Origin: Mycolicibacterium nivoides
GTDB lineage: Bacteria; Actinomycetota; Actinomycetes; Mycobacteriales; Mycobacteriaceae
Direction of reading: 5' to 3'
NCBI RefSeq assembly: GCF_003855255.1
Contig: NZ_CP034072.1
Span: 2,994,901-3,058,900, forward strand
DNA length: 64,000 nt
Positions 33,819 to 42,592 of this stretch are shown in pieces. Within the stretch, counting starts at the first letter, position 1; each line of letters opens with the position of its first letter. The position numbers were made by a program, and so were the translations under genes. The notes under the pieces were generated by a model. It did not search any database, was not told the origin of the DNA, and saw nothing but the letters and a program-made list of their open reading frames with translations.

Positions 33819-34382
33819 ATGGCGCACAACGGAAACAACGATTGGACCCAGCCCGCAGCTCTCGCCATCCCCAAGGAGGGCTACTTCGAACTGACCCGGG
33901 GACGGTACGGCCCGGTCTTTCCCCGCACCCCCGCGTGCTACGGCTTCAACATCATCGCCAAGGTGAAGGAGGGCCGCGAGGAGGCCATCCGGGCCTACGG
34001 CAAGCAGCTCGAGGCAGCGGTCGCCGCGCAGCCCGACGTGCTCGCCCCGCTGAAGCTGCACTACCTGCGCTGGCAGCTGTTCGACGTCGGCTCCGGACTG
34101 CATTTCCAGTACCAGGGCATCTTCGACACCGACTTCGACAAGTACACCGAGGACGCCGTCAAACTGTTCAGCTCGACGGGCATCACCACAGCGTTCGTCA
34201 ACCTTGAGGGCTTCCCGGAGGACTGGAAGACCAACCCCGAAGCGTTCATCATGTTCGTCCGCAACCACCAGGTGCCCAGCTTCCTGGAGTATGGCGAGTA
34301 CCCGTACGTGACATCCGAGGAGGTCAAGAAGGCGTTGCGGCTCAAGGCCGCGTTCTCCGACATGTTGGACCAAATGCAATGA
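33819..34382 (+). CDS. Ferredoxin-like-fold protein coupled to DyP peroxidase
   Basis: A 187-residue protein without a signal. The core (about residues 40-160) reads as two alpha-beta-beta units, with KLHYLRWQLFD and LHFQYQGIFDTDFDKY strands, the pattern of the N-terminal domain of DyP-like dimeric alpha-beta barrels. No metal or haem ligand is obvious. ATG at 33819 is used because upstream codons are atypical. Its stop overlaps the DyP gene start (ATGA), so the products are probably made in fixed ratio and may interact. Confidence 0.7.
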   Translation: MAHNGNNDWTQPAALAIPKEGYFELTRGRYGPVFPRTPACYGFNIIAKVKEGREEAIRAYGKQLEAAVAAQPDVLAPLKLHYLRWQLFDVGSGLHFQYQGIFDTDFDKYTEDAVKLFSSTGITTAFVNLEGFPEDWKTNPEAFIMFVRNHQVPSFLEYGEYPYVTSEEVKKALRLKAAFSDMLDQMQ

Positions 34383-35716
34383 CGGACCTCGAATTCGACG
34401 ATATCCAGCACATCATGCTGACCGGGACGCCCCACTTGACCGGCCGGTACGAGTTCCTGTCCTTCGACACCCCCGAAGCCGGGCGAGCCTGGCTGGCCGA
34501 GATGGTTCCCCTCGTGCAGTCGGCCACCGACGTGCGCGAGACGGTGAACGTCTTCAAGCGTTGGGTCAACCTGGCCTTCACGTGGAATGGGTTGCGCGCG
34601 TTGGGAGTTGACGAGGATTCACTGGCGTCGTTCCCGGACGAGTTCCGGGAGGGCATGGCGTCGCGCGCCGACATCCTCGGGGACACCGGCGCGGCCGCAC
34701 CTGAACACTGGATGGGCGGGCTCGCGGGCGACGATCTGCACGCGATCGTCATCCTGTTCGCCCGGGACGAGGAGGAACGCGTCCGGTGCGTCGGCGAGCA
34801 CGATGCGCTGCTGGCCCGCTGCCCCGGGGTGCGGTCGCTTTCGCATCTGGATCTGGCCGCCACCGCCCCGTTCGAGTACGACCACGATCACTTCGGGTAC
34901 CGCGACCCGGTATCTCAGCCGCAGATGAAGGGTTCCGGCGAGGAGCTGATACCCGGTTCGGGCGGGGCGCTCGCACCAGGTGAGTTCCTCCTCGGCTATC
35001 CGGACGAGGACGGGCTGGTGTCGAACCAGCCCACACCCGAGGTGCTTTCGCGCAACGGTAGCTACATGGCCTACCGCAGGTTGGAGGAGCATGTCGGGAC
35101 CTTCCGCGACTACCTGAAGCAGAATGCCGAGGGCGCCGAGGGCGAGGAGCTACTGGCCGCCAAGTTCATGGGACGCTGGCGCAGTGGTGCACCGTTGGTG
35201 CTGGCACCCGAACACGACGATCCGGAACTGGGCGCGGATCCGATGCGCAACAACGATTTCGACTACGGCCAGATGGATCCGCACGGCTACGCCTGTCCGC
35301 TGGGCTCCCACGCCCGCAGGCTGAACCCACGCGATACCGAACCGAACCCGAACCGGCGCAGGATGATCCGGCGCAGCGGCACCTACGGGCCTGCGCTGCC
35401 CGAGGGCGTCGCAGACGACGGGATCGAACGCGGTGTCGGGATGTTCCTGATCTGCGCCAGCCTGGTCCGTCAGTTCGAGTTCGCCCAGAACGTCTGGATC
35501 AACGACAAGTCGTTCAAGGATCTCGGCAACGACCACGACCCCATCTGCGGCACCCAGGACGGCACGCTGGACTTCAAGATTCCGAAGCGGCCGATCCGCA
35601 AAGTACACAAGGGATTACCCGCATTCACCACGCTGCGCGGCGGGGCGTACTTCTTCCTGCCCGGCCTGAACGCGCTGCGTTACCTCAAGACCCTTGGAAC
35701 AAAGGAGGCAGCATGA
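34379..35716 (+). CDS. DyP-type peroxidase family protein
   Basis: A 445-residue dye-decolourising-type peroxidase. The proximal haem ligand is H311 in CPLGSHARRLNPRD. The GXXDG motif appears as GYRDP at 173-177: the catalytic Asp (D176) is kept but the final Gly is Pro. A distal Arg is likely within RRMIRRSG. No Tat signal is visible, so it is cytoplasmic or encapsulated. It overlaps both neighbours by 4 nt. Peroxidation of an unknown substrate is expected; the Pro may alter haem access. Confidence 0.9.
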   Translation: MTDLEFDDIQHIMLTGTPHLTGRYEFLSFDTPEAGRAWLAEMVPLVQSATDVRETVNVFKRWVNLAFTWNGLRALGVDEDSLASFPDEFREGMASRADILGDTGAAAPEHWMGGLAGDDLHAIVILFARDEEERVRCVGEHDALLARCPGVRSLSHLDLAATAPFEYDHDHFGYRDPVSQPQMKGSGEELIPGSGGALAPGEFLLGYPDEDGLVSNQPTPEVLSRNGSYMAYRRLEEHVGTFRDYLKQNAEGAEGEELLAAKFMGRWRSGAPLVLAPEHDDPELGADPMRNNDFDYGQMDPHGYACPLGSHARRLNPRDTEPNPNRRRMIRRSGTYGPALPEGVADDGIERGVGMFLICASLVRQFEFAQNVWINDKSFKDLGNDHDPICGTQDGTLDFKIPKRPIRKVHKGLPAFTTLRGGAYFFLPGLNALRYLKTLGTKEAA

Positions 35717-36720
35717 GCTCATACGCTCGCACCTACAACCAGGCCCACATCGCCCGGCCGCGCAACGGCAAGCGACGCGTCAGCATCTACTGGTCGTGGA
35801 GCTACCCCTGGGAGGTCCAGCGCGACCCGGCAGAGCTGTACAACCGGTTCTCCACCGTCACCGAGGTACGCCTGGCCACCTGGCCTGCCTACGAGACGCC
35901 CGAATACAGCCCCAAGGAGTTCCTGCAGGGCATCGACGGGACGCTGGAACTGTTCCACCGCTCGTCCCTGGCATTCCAGGATGTCGCCGGCGAAGCGACC
36001 GGGCATCCGGTGGCGGTGTTCCAGCGGGTCGATCAGGCCGGGTACCGGTTGCCGATCGATGAACGCATCCTGGACGACACCGACACCCTGATGATCTTCG
36101 GCCTGGACCATCTGCTCGGCGACGAGGCCGCGACGGAAGACGAGATCGCCGCGATCCAGCAGTGGTTGAAGCGCGAGGGCACCTGCCTGATGCTGGCACC
36201 GCATCACGACGTCGGGTTCACCGACGACAAGGAACAGCAGCAGATGGAGTACCTGCACCACGGTGATCCGCTGACACCGCGGATCCAGCGCTTCAGCGGC
36301 TACGCGCGGTCACTGCTGACCGGACTGAACATCCCGGTGCACAACACCTGGGGTCTGCGTCCGGCCACGGTCGAGGGCACCAGGCAGATCGTGCCGCTCA
36401 CCCGATTCCACGATCTGGATTCCGCCGGCCTGCTGAAGGACGTCACGACGCTGGCCTTGCATCCGCACCTGCCGCACTATGAGCTGACCGCGCCCGAGGG
36501 GCCGGATCTCAGGGTGCTGGGCCGGCAGTTGATCGACCAGACCCGGCCGCATCCGTTCACATTGGCGGGCAACACCGAGTTCAACGCGTTGATCCACATG
36601 CCGCCGTCCGGTGACCGCGCCGGTGACATCGTGCTGGTCGACTCCACCCACTTCACGACGCTGTTCGGCGCCAGTGACAGCCTGAAGTCCTTCTGGCGCA
36701 ACCTGGTGACGATGGCCTGA
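35713..36720 (+). CDS. Unknown protein, possibly glutamine-amidotransferase-like fold
   Basis: A 335-residue soluble protein. The region DTLMIFGLDHLLGDEAATEDEIAAI with QQWLKREGTCLMLAPHHD resembles the strand-helix pattern of class I amidotransferase or ThuA-like folds, where an acidic helix precedes a small-residue turn. No Cys nucleophile is at the expected place (LMLAPHH has no Cys). It has Trp/Tyr-rich segments at SIYWSWSYPWEV. It is coupled by 4-nt overlap to the DyP gene, and its TGA shares a base with the next ATG. Function unknown. Confidence 0.7.
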   Translation: MSSYARTYNQAHIARPRNGKRRVSIYWSWSYPWEVQRDPAELYNRFSTVTEVRLATWPAYETPEYSPKEFLQGIDGTLELFHRSSLAFQDVAGEATGHPVAVFQRVDQAGYRLPIDERILDDTDTLMIFGLDHLLGDEAATEDEIAAIQQWLKREGTCLMLAPHHDVGFTDDKEQQQMEYLHHGDPLTPRIQRFSGYARSLLTGLNIPVHNTWGLRPATVEGTRQIVPLTRFHDLDSAGLLKDVTTLALHPHLPHYELTAPEGPDLRVLGRQLIDQTRPHPFTLAGNTEFNALIHMPPSGDRAGDIVLVDSTHFTTLFGASDSLKSFWRNLVTMA

Positions 36721-37562
36721 TGGGGGCAGGTATGAACGATCTCCTCCTGCGTGGTTCGAACATCGCCGTTGTCTTCTTCGTCGTGTCGAGCACACTGGCG
36801 GTGGGTCTTGGCTTGACCGTCGGCCAGATTCTGGCTCCACTCAAGAACATTCGTGTGGTGGCATTGTCCCTGGCGGCGAACTTCGTGCTGGCCCCGCTGG
36901 CCGCATTCGGACTGTGGCGGGTGTTCGACCTGGACGACCCGCTCGGGATCGGGTTGCTGTTGTGCGGGCTCGCGGCCGGCGCACCGTTCCTGATCAAGCT
37001 CGCCGAGTTCGCGAAGGCCGATATGGCCTTCGCGGTGGGCCTGATGGTGCTGCTGATGGTGGTCACCGTGGGATACGTGCCGCTGATCCTGCCGATCTTC
37101 GTCTCGGGCACCGCGGTCAACCCCGCCCAGATCGCGATGTCCCTCGTGGTGCTGATGCTCATCCCGCTGGCCGCGGGCCTGCTACTGCGGGCCCGCGGAC
37201 CCGGTGTGGCCGCCCGCCTCCAGCCCGTGATCGCGAAGGTCTCCACCGTCAGCATGATCCTGGTGATCGCGTTCACGATCGCCGCCCATTTCAACAGCGT
37301 GCTTTCGGTTTTCGGCACGTTCGGCATCCTGGCGGCCGTCATCTACACGGTGATCTGCGCCGGGATCGGTTGGCTCATGGGCGGTCCCGGGACACGGGAG
37401 GTGCTGGCGCTGGGGACCGCTCAGCGCAACGCCGCAGCGGCGTTCGTGGTCGCAGGCCAGAACTTCGACGATCCCAAGGTGGTCGTGATGATCACCGTCG
37501 TGCTGATCGCCGAGTTTCTGATGCTGTTGCCGTTCGCGCGGCGGCTCGCGCGGACTCGCTGA
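36720..37562 (+). CDS. Bile acid:sodium symporter-family transporter
   Basis: A 280-residue membrane protein with eight or nine helices of the BASS/SBF family. Typical segments are LAANFVLAPLAAFGLWR, a GLAAGAPFL turn near residue 80 and a GTAQRNAAAAFVVAGQNF region containing the crossover-helix residues. The substrate is an organic anion, not necessarily a bile acid. It is the last gene of the DyP operon (1-nt overlap) and could move the substrate or product. The 3' end overlaps the convergent LuxR gene by 71 nt. Confidence 0.85.
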   Translation: MGAGMNDLLLRGSNIAVVFFVVSSTLAVGLGLTVGQILAPLKNIRVVALSLAANFVLAPLAAFGLWRVFDLDDPLGIGLLLCGLAAGAPFLIKLAEFAKADMAFAVGLMVLLMVVTVGYVPLILPIFVSGTAVNPAQIAMSLVVLMLIPLAAGLLLRARGPGVAARLQPVIAKVSTVSMILVIAFTIAAHFNSVLSVFGTFGILAAVIYTVICAGIGWLMGGPGTREVLALGTAQRNAAAAFVVAGQNFDDPKVVVMITVVLIAEFLMLLPFARRLARTR

Positions 37563-39756
37563 GCAGCCCGAGCCGGCCGGCCTCGGCCACCGCCGCGGCG
37601 CGCGAGGCGACGGCGAGCTTCCGGTAGATCGACGTGGCCTGGCTCTTCACGGTTTCCCGGCCCAGGATCAGCTCGTCGGCAATGCGCTGCAGAGACAGAT
37701 GGGTCGCCAGGTAGGGCAACAGCCGCAGCTCCGCCGCCGTCAGCGACGACCGTGCACCGCGGGCCGTGCGGGCTGCCGACAGGGTTCGGATGCGGTCCAG
37801 CCATTGCCCGACGCCGACCGCCTCGGTTTCACGCCGGTGGGCGCGTTGCGCCTCGACCAGGTGACGGTCGCACAGTTCGGTGTCGTCGATCTCCACAGCG
37901 GCACCGGCGACCAGCACGTGGGCCATCAGGGCGGTGCGGGCGGACAGATCGCCCAGCCGGTCGACGAGCCGCTCGGTCGCGCTGACCGCCGAGCGCGCTC
38001 CGGCCACGTCGCCGCGCCGGGCCCGGACCAGCGCATCGACCGCGTAGACCACCACCATCGGGACCATGTCGGACAGGTCCCGTGAGTCGACGATCGAACG
38101 CGCGGACGCGGTGTGCTCGACGGCGGCCGACAGGTCACCGTCGAGCAGGTCCAGCGCGGCGAGATGTGCCAGCGCGGCGGCCTGGAATCCGGGCAGGTCT
38201 TCGGTCACCGGCAGCGCGGATTCCAGGGTGGCCCGCGCCTGCGCGGCTTCGCCGAGCATGGACAGCGCGGTGCCCTTCATGGTGGTGGCCGCCCCCCACC
38301 ACGGATTCACCAGGTGATCGCCTGCGCTACGAACTGTTTCGGCATGACGGATGACCTCCCCCACGCCCCCGACACCGATCAGTGAACCGATCAGCGCGGC
38401 AGCCACCTCGACCGAAGGGGTGCCGTCGGAAAGCGGTTCACCGCCGTCCGCCGCGCTCGCGGTCAGCAACGACCGCTGGATCAACTCGGCGTCACCGTTC
38501 ATCACGCCCAGCCACGCCCGCGCGATCGCCGCGTCGGGGTAGTCGGCGAAGGTCTGCTCGTCGATCAGGCTGAGCCGCCGGGCCAGCACACCGACGCGGC
38601 CGTCGAAACCCAACCGGACGGCGTCCATGCCCACCAGCGCGGCCGCCTGAGCGCGGTCGTCGGCGGCCAGCGCCTGGGTCAACGCGCCGTCGACGTCACC
38701 GGCCTGGGCCAGCCGATCCGCCGCCCTCGCAGCCAGCTCCCGAAACCGGTCCGGATCGCGGTCGCGCAATCGGGCGCGCAACAGATCGCCGAACAACTGG
38801 TGATAGCGGTACCAGACACCTTGGGCGTCAAGGGAAACCAGAAACATGTTGCCCGAGTGGGTGATTGCGTCGAGCATCGCAGCCGAATCGGTACGTCCCA
38901 GCAACGCGTCGAGCTCGTCGGCGCAAAAGCGGTCCAGGACCGCTGATTCCGTCAGAAACGTGACGGTGTCGGGTTCGAGCTGACTGAGCACCTCTTCGAC
39001 CAGATAGTCGGCCACCAGCCGGTGCCTGCCGGTCACGGCCTCAGCGGGTGCGCCATCGCGCAGCGCCAACGCCGCCATGACCACGCCGGCCGCCCAGCCC
39101 TCACATTTGTCGAGAACGCGTGCGATCGTGGCCTTGTCCATGCCGGCGCCGAGGGCCGCGAATGCGGCCGTACCTTCGGGCCCGGACAGCTTCAGCTCCG
39201 GAATTCCGATCTCGACGACATAGCCCTGCAGTCGGCGTCGCGCCAGATCGAGCGCGGGCAGCTGCCTGCCGATCAGCGCCAGCGTCGTCGAATTCGGAGC
39301 CAGGTCCACCACTGCGCGCAGGGTGTCGACGGCCGCGCTCGCCGACAACTCGTGAACGTCGTCGAGCACCAGGACGACGGGCCCGCAGCTCTCGAGGGCC
39401 CGGACGAACGCCGACACCAGTTGGGTTTCGGCGCGGCCCGCGCCCTGCAGGTACTGCAGCACCGCCGGGTCGATGGGCCTGATCTGGTTCAGCGCCGTGG
39501 CGAGATGCAGCAACAGATGCGCGGGGTCGTTGTCGAGGTTGTCCAGCCGCGCCCAGGCGAACAGGCGTTCGTCGGCGTCGTCCCACTGCACCACCGCAGT
39601 GGTCTTGCCGTATCCCGCGGGCGCGGCGATCACCACCAGACCGGTGCGATCCCGCAGCACACGGGCGATTCCGGGGCGGGGAACACCGGCGCGCGCGGTG
39701 GCCGGCCGTCCGACGGTCGCCACCGGGATGTGCGCCGGCCAGGATCCTGCTCCCAC
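37492..39756 (-). CDS. MalT-like LuxR-family regulator
   Basis: A 754-residue STAND-type regulator. The N-terminal NTPase has Walker A APAGYGKTT at about 45-53 and Walker B VVLVLDDVHEL near 127-137. A middle region of helical TPR-like repeats runs to about residue 660. The C-terminal LuxR helix-turn-helix is LSLQRIADELILGRETVKSQ. It would be activated by a bound ligand in the repeat domain. It converges on the transporter of the DyP operon, which makes that operon a candidate target. Confidence 0.9.
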   Translation of the reverse strand: MGAGSWPAHIPVATVGRPATARAGVPRPGIARVLRDRTGLVVIAAPAGYGKTTAVVQWDDADERLFAWARLDNLDNDPAHLLLHLATALNQIRPIDPAVLQYLQGAGRAETQLVSAFVRALESCGPVVLVLDDVHELSASAAVDTLRAVVDLAPNSTTLALIGRQLPALDLARRRLQGYVVEIGIPELKLSGPEGTAAFAALGAGMDKATIARVLDKCEGWAAGVVMAALALRDGAPAEAVTGRHRLVADYLVEEVLSQLEPDTVTFLTESAVLDRFCADELDALLGRTDSAAMLDAITHSGNMFLVSLDAQGVWYRYHQLFGDLLRARLRDRDPDRFRELAARAADRLAQAGDVDGALTQALAADDRAQAAALVGMDAVRLGFDGRVGVLARRLSLIDEQTFADYPDAAIARAWLGVMNGDAELIQRSLLTASAADGGEPLSDGTPSVEVAAALIGSLIGVGGVGEVIRHAETVRSAGDHLVNPWWGAATTMKGTALSMLGEAAQARATLESALPVTEDLPGFQAAALAHLAALDLLDGDLSAAVEHTASARSIVDSRDLSDMVPMVVVYAVDALVRARRGDVAGARSAVSATERLVDRLGDLSARTALMAHVLVAGAAVEIDDTELCDRHLVEAQRAHRRETEAVGVGQWLDRIRTLSAARTARGARSSLTAAELRLLPYLATHLSLQRIADELILGRETVKSQATSIYRKLAVASRAAAVAEAGRLGLLSESARAAARTATASETRRSARR

Positions 39757-39877
39757 TTTCGCATCCTAGGCCAGACGAGATCCCGCAGGTTCGAACGCGA
39801 TCTCGTTGTCCCGGGGTGGTCGGGATCGATCATCGTCGCAACCTGACCGATGGGTACAGCGGTGGCATCCTGGCAAG

Positions 39878-40561
39878 GTGGGACTGATCATCCGGCTGGT
39901 GGAACTGCTGATCATCCTCGTCCCGGTGATCGGCGTGATCGTGGCGGCGATGAAAGGGCTGGGAGCGGTTCGCGGCCGAGGAATCGAATCCGCCGCCGAC
40001 ACAGGTGTGGATCCTGGGCCCGATCGGTCCCCCGCGAACGAATCGGGTCGGTGGCGAGCGATCCGCCGCACCATCGAAGAACACGATCGGACCGACACCC
40101 GGTGGTTGGAATACGAGCTCGATCTGGTGAAGCTGCTGAACTACCCGCTGATGACCGATATGCGCGAGCCGGTAACCCAGCAGTTCCACCGCGCGAAGCT
40201 GCGGGCAGATCTGCTCAGACCGATCGCCGCGGAAGCCCTCGTCAACGACCGCGACGGCTTTGTCGAATACCGCGAGGCGGTCGAGGACTACGCATCGGCG
40301 TTTCACGTCGCCGAAAACGAGGCCATCCGGACGCGGCGCCGCCACTTCTCCGAGGCCGAACAGCAGCGGGTCAGCCGTGCCCAGAGCATGTTGCTGGTGG
40401 CTTCGGACACCACCGCAACTCCGCAGGAACGCGCGCGGGCATACAGCCTGGCTCGACGAGAGCTCGACGGCCTCATGGTGTTGCCCGAGCGAACCCTGGC
40501 GCAGATCGAACGCGGGATATCGGGAGAGCTTGAGGGCGGCGGGGCGAACGCCACGGAATGA
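39878..40561 (+). CDS. Membrane-anchored conserved mycobacterial protein
   Basis: A 227-residue protein. GTG at 39878 gives one N-terminal transmembrane helix (residues 3-23), then a charged cytoplasmic helical domain with RWLEYELDLVKLLNYPLMTDMREP and DGFVEYREAVEDYA segments. It ends with a Gly-rich tail. Similar proteins occur in mycobacteria without assigned function. It is alone on this strand. Confidence 0.72.
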   Translation: MGLIIRLVELLIILVPVIGVIVAAMKGLGAVRGRGIESAADTGVDPGPDRSPANESGRWRAIRRTIEEHDRTDTRWLEYELDLVKLLNYPLMTDMREPVTQQFHRAKLRADLLRPIAAEALVNDRDGFVEYREAVEDYASAFHVAENEAIRTRRRHFSEAEQQRVSRAQSMLLVASDTTATPQERARAYSLARRELDGLMVLPERTLAQIERGISGELEGGGANATE

Positions 40562-40650
40562 GCGCCGCTTTCACCTCCCCGGCTTCTCCTCGGTGAGGCT
40601 TGAAAGCCTGGTTACACCACCGATTTACCCAAATCTGCCTGAGCCACCCG

Positions 40651-41328
40651 TCAGAAGTGCCAGCGGGTGGTCTTGACGCGTTCCTGAAACGCCTCGAGTG
40701 CCGCCAGGTCCTTCTTCATCAGCGGCTTGTTGACCTTCTCGGTGAAGAAGTCGATCAGCGGACCGGCGAAGAAAGCGGTCATCACGGTCCCGATGCCGAC
40801 CTGTCCGTGGAATGCCAACGCCAGCGCGACGAACAAGAGGTCCTGGGCCACCCGCACCGCCCGGTACGGCAGGCGCGTGTGATCGACGATGATCGGGGCG
40901 ATCGCGTCGTACGGGGCATTGCCCAGCGCGGCGGTCATGTACATCGACGCACCGGCGGCGAACAACGTGATCCCGACGAGGAACATCACGGTCTGCACCA
41001 GCCGGGTCGGCTCGCTGGGGACCATGGGGCCCAACAGGGCCGAGAACCATTGGACGAAGTACCCGGTCATCACCATGTTGATGACCGAGCCGATCCCGAT
41101 GTACATGCGACCGAAGAAGAAAACCGGGATCAGCAGCACCGCATTGCTGATCAGCTGGTACGTGCCGAGGTCGAGACCGATCGTGTTGCTGATGCCGATG
41201 TTGGCCGCGGTGTAGGGATCCACGCCGACCTGCGCCACGCGCAACACGGCCGACCCGAAGCCCAGGACAGCCACACCCACGAGCGCCCAGAACGACCGCC
41301 GCCAGTAGTGCATGTTCTGACTACCCAC
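40651..41328 (-). CDS. YczE/YitT-like integral membrane protein
   Basis: A 225-residue membrane protein with five or six helices and a YczE-type signature: an N-terminal LGFGSAVLRVAQVGVDPYTAANIG segment, then a repeated LGNAPYDAI turn. The C-terminal 25 residues are a charged helix. Family members are found in Gram-positive bacteria without a firm role. The start is ATG at 41328, or 41313. Confidence 0.82.
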   Translation of the reverse strand: MGSQNMHYWRRSFWALVGVAVLGFGSAVLRVAQVGVDPYTAANIGISNTIGLDLGTYQLISNAVLLIPVFFFGRMYIGIGSVINMVMTGYFVQWFSALLGPMVPSEPTRLVQTVMFLVGITLFAAGASMYMTAALGNAPYDAIAPIIVDHTRLPYRAVRVAQDLLFVALALAFHGQVGIGTVMTAFFAGPLIDFFTEKVNKPLMKKDLAALEAFQERVKTTRWHF

Positions 41329-41495
41329 AACCCACGACTATGACAGAGCTAGGTAGTCGTCGAACGCGGCGCGCCGGAAACAGGTCGTTCTCCTGCTGTT
41401 CGCGCTCGGTGCCGGCGCCGACGAACTGGACTGACTGCCAATCAATTTCGAGGCACCCGTTCCGGCGGGCTGACCATTGCGGGGTTCGGCGCTTT

Positions 41496-41552
41496 GAGAT
41501 TGCGTACAGGGCTGTGATCCGGCAGGGATCACGACCCTGTACGCAATCTCAA
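41496..41552. repeat. Long inverted repeat (26-bp arms)
   Basis: Positions 41496-41521 and 41527-41552 are reverse complements over 26 bp with only two mismatches (CT against TC), separated by the 5-nt loop GGCAG. The arms begin TGAGATTGCGTACAGGG. It begins 19 nt past the stop codon of the minus-strand secreted protein gene. It could be an intrinsic terminator without a U tail, or a small repeated element. Confidence 0.88.
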
Positions 41553-41570
41553 CGCATCAGCACTGGCGTT

Positions 41571-41993
41571 CTAGGAGAGCTTCGTCAAGGTGAACGAGAA
41601 TCGCTCACTGCGCTCGGCCGGGCCACAGTCGCTCTTCTCCCAGGTCGCGTAGCCATTGCCGGTCAGTGTCGCGTCGTCCCAGGAGAGCGTGCGTGAGGCG
41701 GCGAGCGGGGTGCCCTCGCAGGTCCCCGCGTCGGGCCAGGGGCTCACCATCGTCCAACGGCCGCTGTCCAGGTGGGCCTGGCCGCCATACGGCGCCCAGG
41801 TCGCGCCACCGGTGGCCGACACGTCGGCGCATCCCGCGCCACAGGAGGTGACGGTCCAGGTGCTCCACGTCGACGGACCGTCATGGTCATAGCGATAGGT
41901 GCCGTTGAGCTCTTCGGCGGCGGCCGGGCCCGCGAAACCGACAGCCGTCCCGGCGAGAACCATCGCCGGAATAAGGCCCATGACAAGTCTCAC
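41571..41993 (-). CDS. Small secreted protein
   Basis: A 140-residue exported protein. A signal peptide of about 26 residues ends in AGPAAAEE. The mature part is rich in Trp, Gly and Thr with four Cys (SCGAGC, TCEG, DCGP), consistent with a disulfide-stabilised beta-sandwich. This type is common in mycobacteria and its function is unknown. A long hairpin follows the stop codon. Confidence 0.75.
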   Translation of the reverse strand: MRLVMGLIPAMVLAGTAVGFAGPAAAEELNGTYRYDHDGPSTWSTWTVTSCGAGCADVSATGGATWAPYGGQAHLDSGRWTMVSPWPDAGTCEGTPLAASRTLSWDDATLTGNGYATWEKSDCGPAERSERFSFTLTKLS

Positions 41994-42170
41994 GATCGCA
42001 CTCCTGAAGTCGCCCCGACCCGGTGTCCATAAATTGACGCGCAGAGCATCTCACACGAACACGCCTCGGGGACAGCAGGATTGGCCGGGGCATCCGCCAC
42101 GGAAGGTGCCGCACTTAGCTGGCGGGTCACGACTGCCACCTGTACCGGCGGGCGGACCCGCCCCTGGCAG

Positions 42171-42461
42171 TTAGCGGGATTCGACCTCGAACTCGACCAA
42201 CCCGGCGGTGCGGGCGTTGACGACGACGTGTTCCCAGCTGATCACCGCGGCCGCGATCACAGTGATGGCGGTCGCGAAACCGGCGAGTGAGGCCAGCGCC
42301 GTCGCCCACTGCCCGTCGGTGGCGACACTGAGCAGGAGAGCGATGACCGCGCCGGCGAGTACGAGTCCGGCGGCCGGCACGCTCAGCGGCCAGTCGCGAC
42401 GCCGGATACCGGACGCGGAGTGCGTGCTCGCCCGGCGTGATGATTCGATCGGCGTGGTCAT
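42171..42461 (-). CDS. Small two-helix membrane protein
   Basis: A 96-residue protein with two predicted helices at about residues 28-47 and 54-77. The tail is NARTAGLVEFEVESR. No family is recognised. The start is ATG at 42461 (MTTPIESS) rather than 42470. It is divergent from the GH16 gene, with about 130 nt between. Confidence 0.6.
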   Translation of the reverse strand: MTTPIESSRRASTHSASGIRRRDWPLSVPAAGLVLAGAVIALLLSVATDGQWATALASLAGFATAITVIAAAVISWEHVVVNARTAGLVEFEVESR

Positions 42462-42592
42462 ACAACCCACTGTCCCCGCGCTGGCTGAGCAGGGATGAAG
42501 CGTTTCCTATGGAAATGATCTGAACCGAACTGCCCGCTGGCAAAACCGCTCGATCCCTACTTGCGCATGCTGCACCGCTATCGTGGTCCAAC

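Noticed and set aside
41338..41532. Small minus-strand open frame between the YczE-like and secreted genes
   Set aside because: It runs through the long hairpin and has no ribosome site or recognisable sequence.
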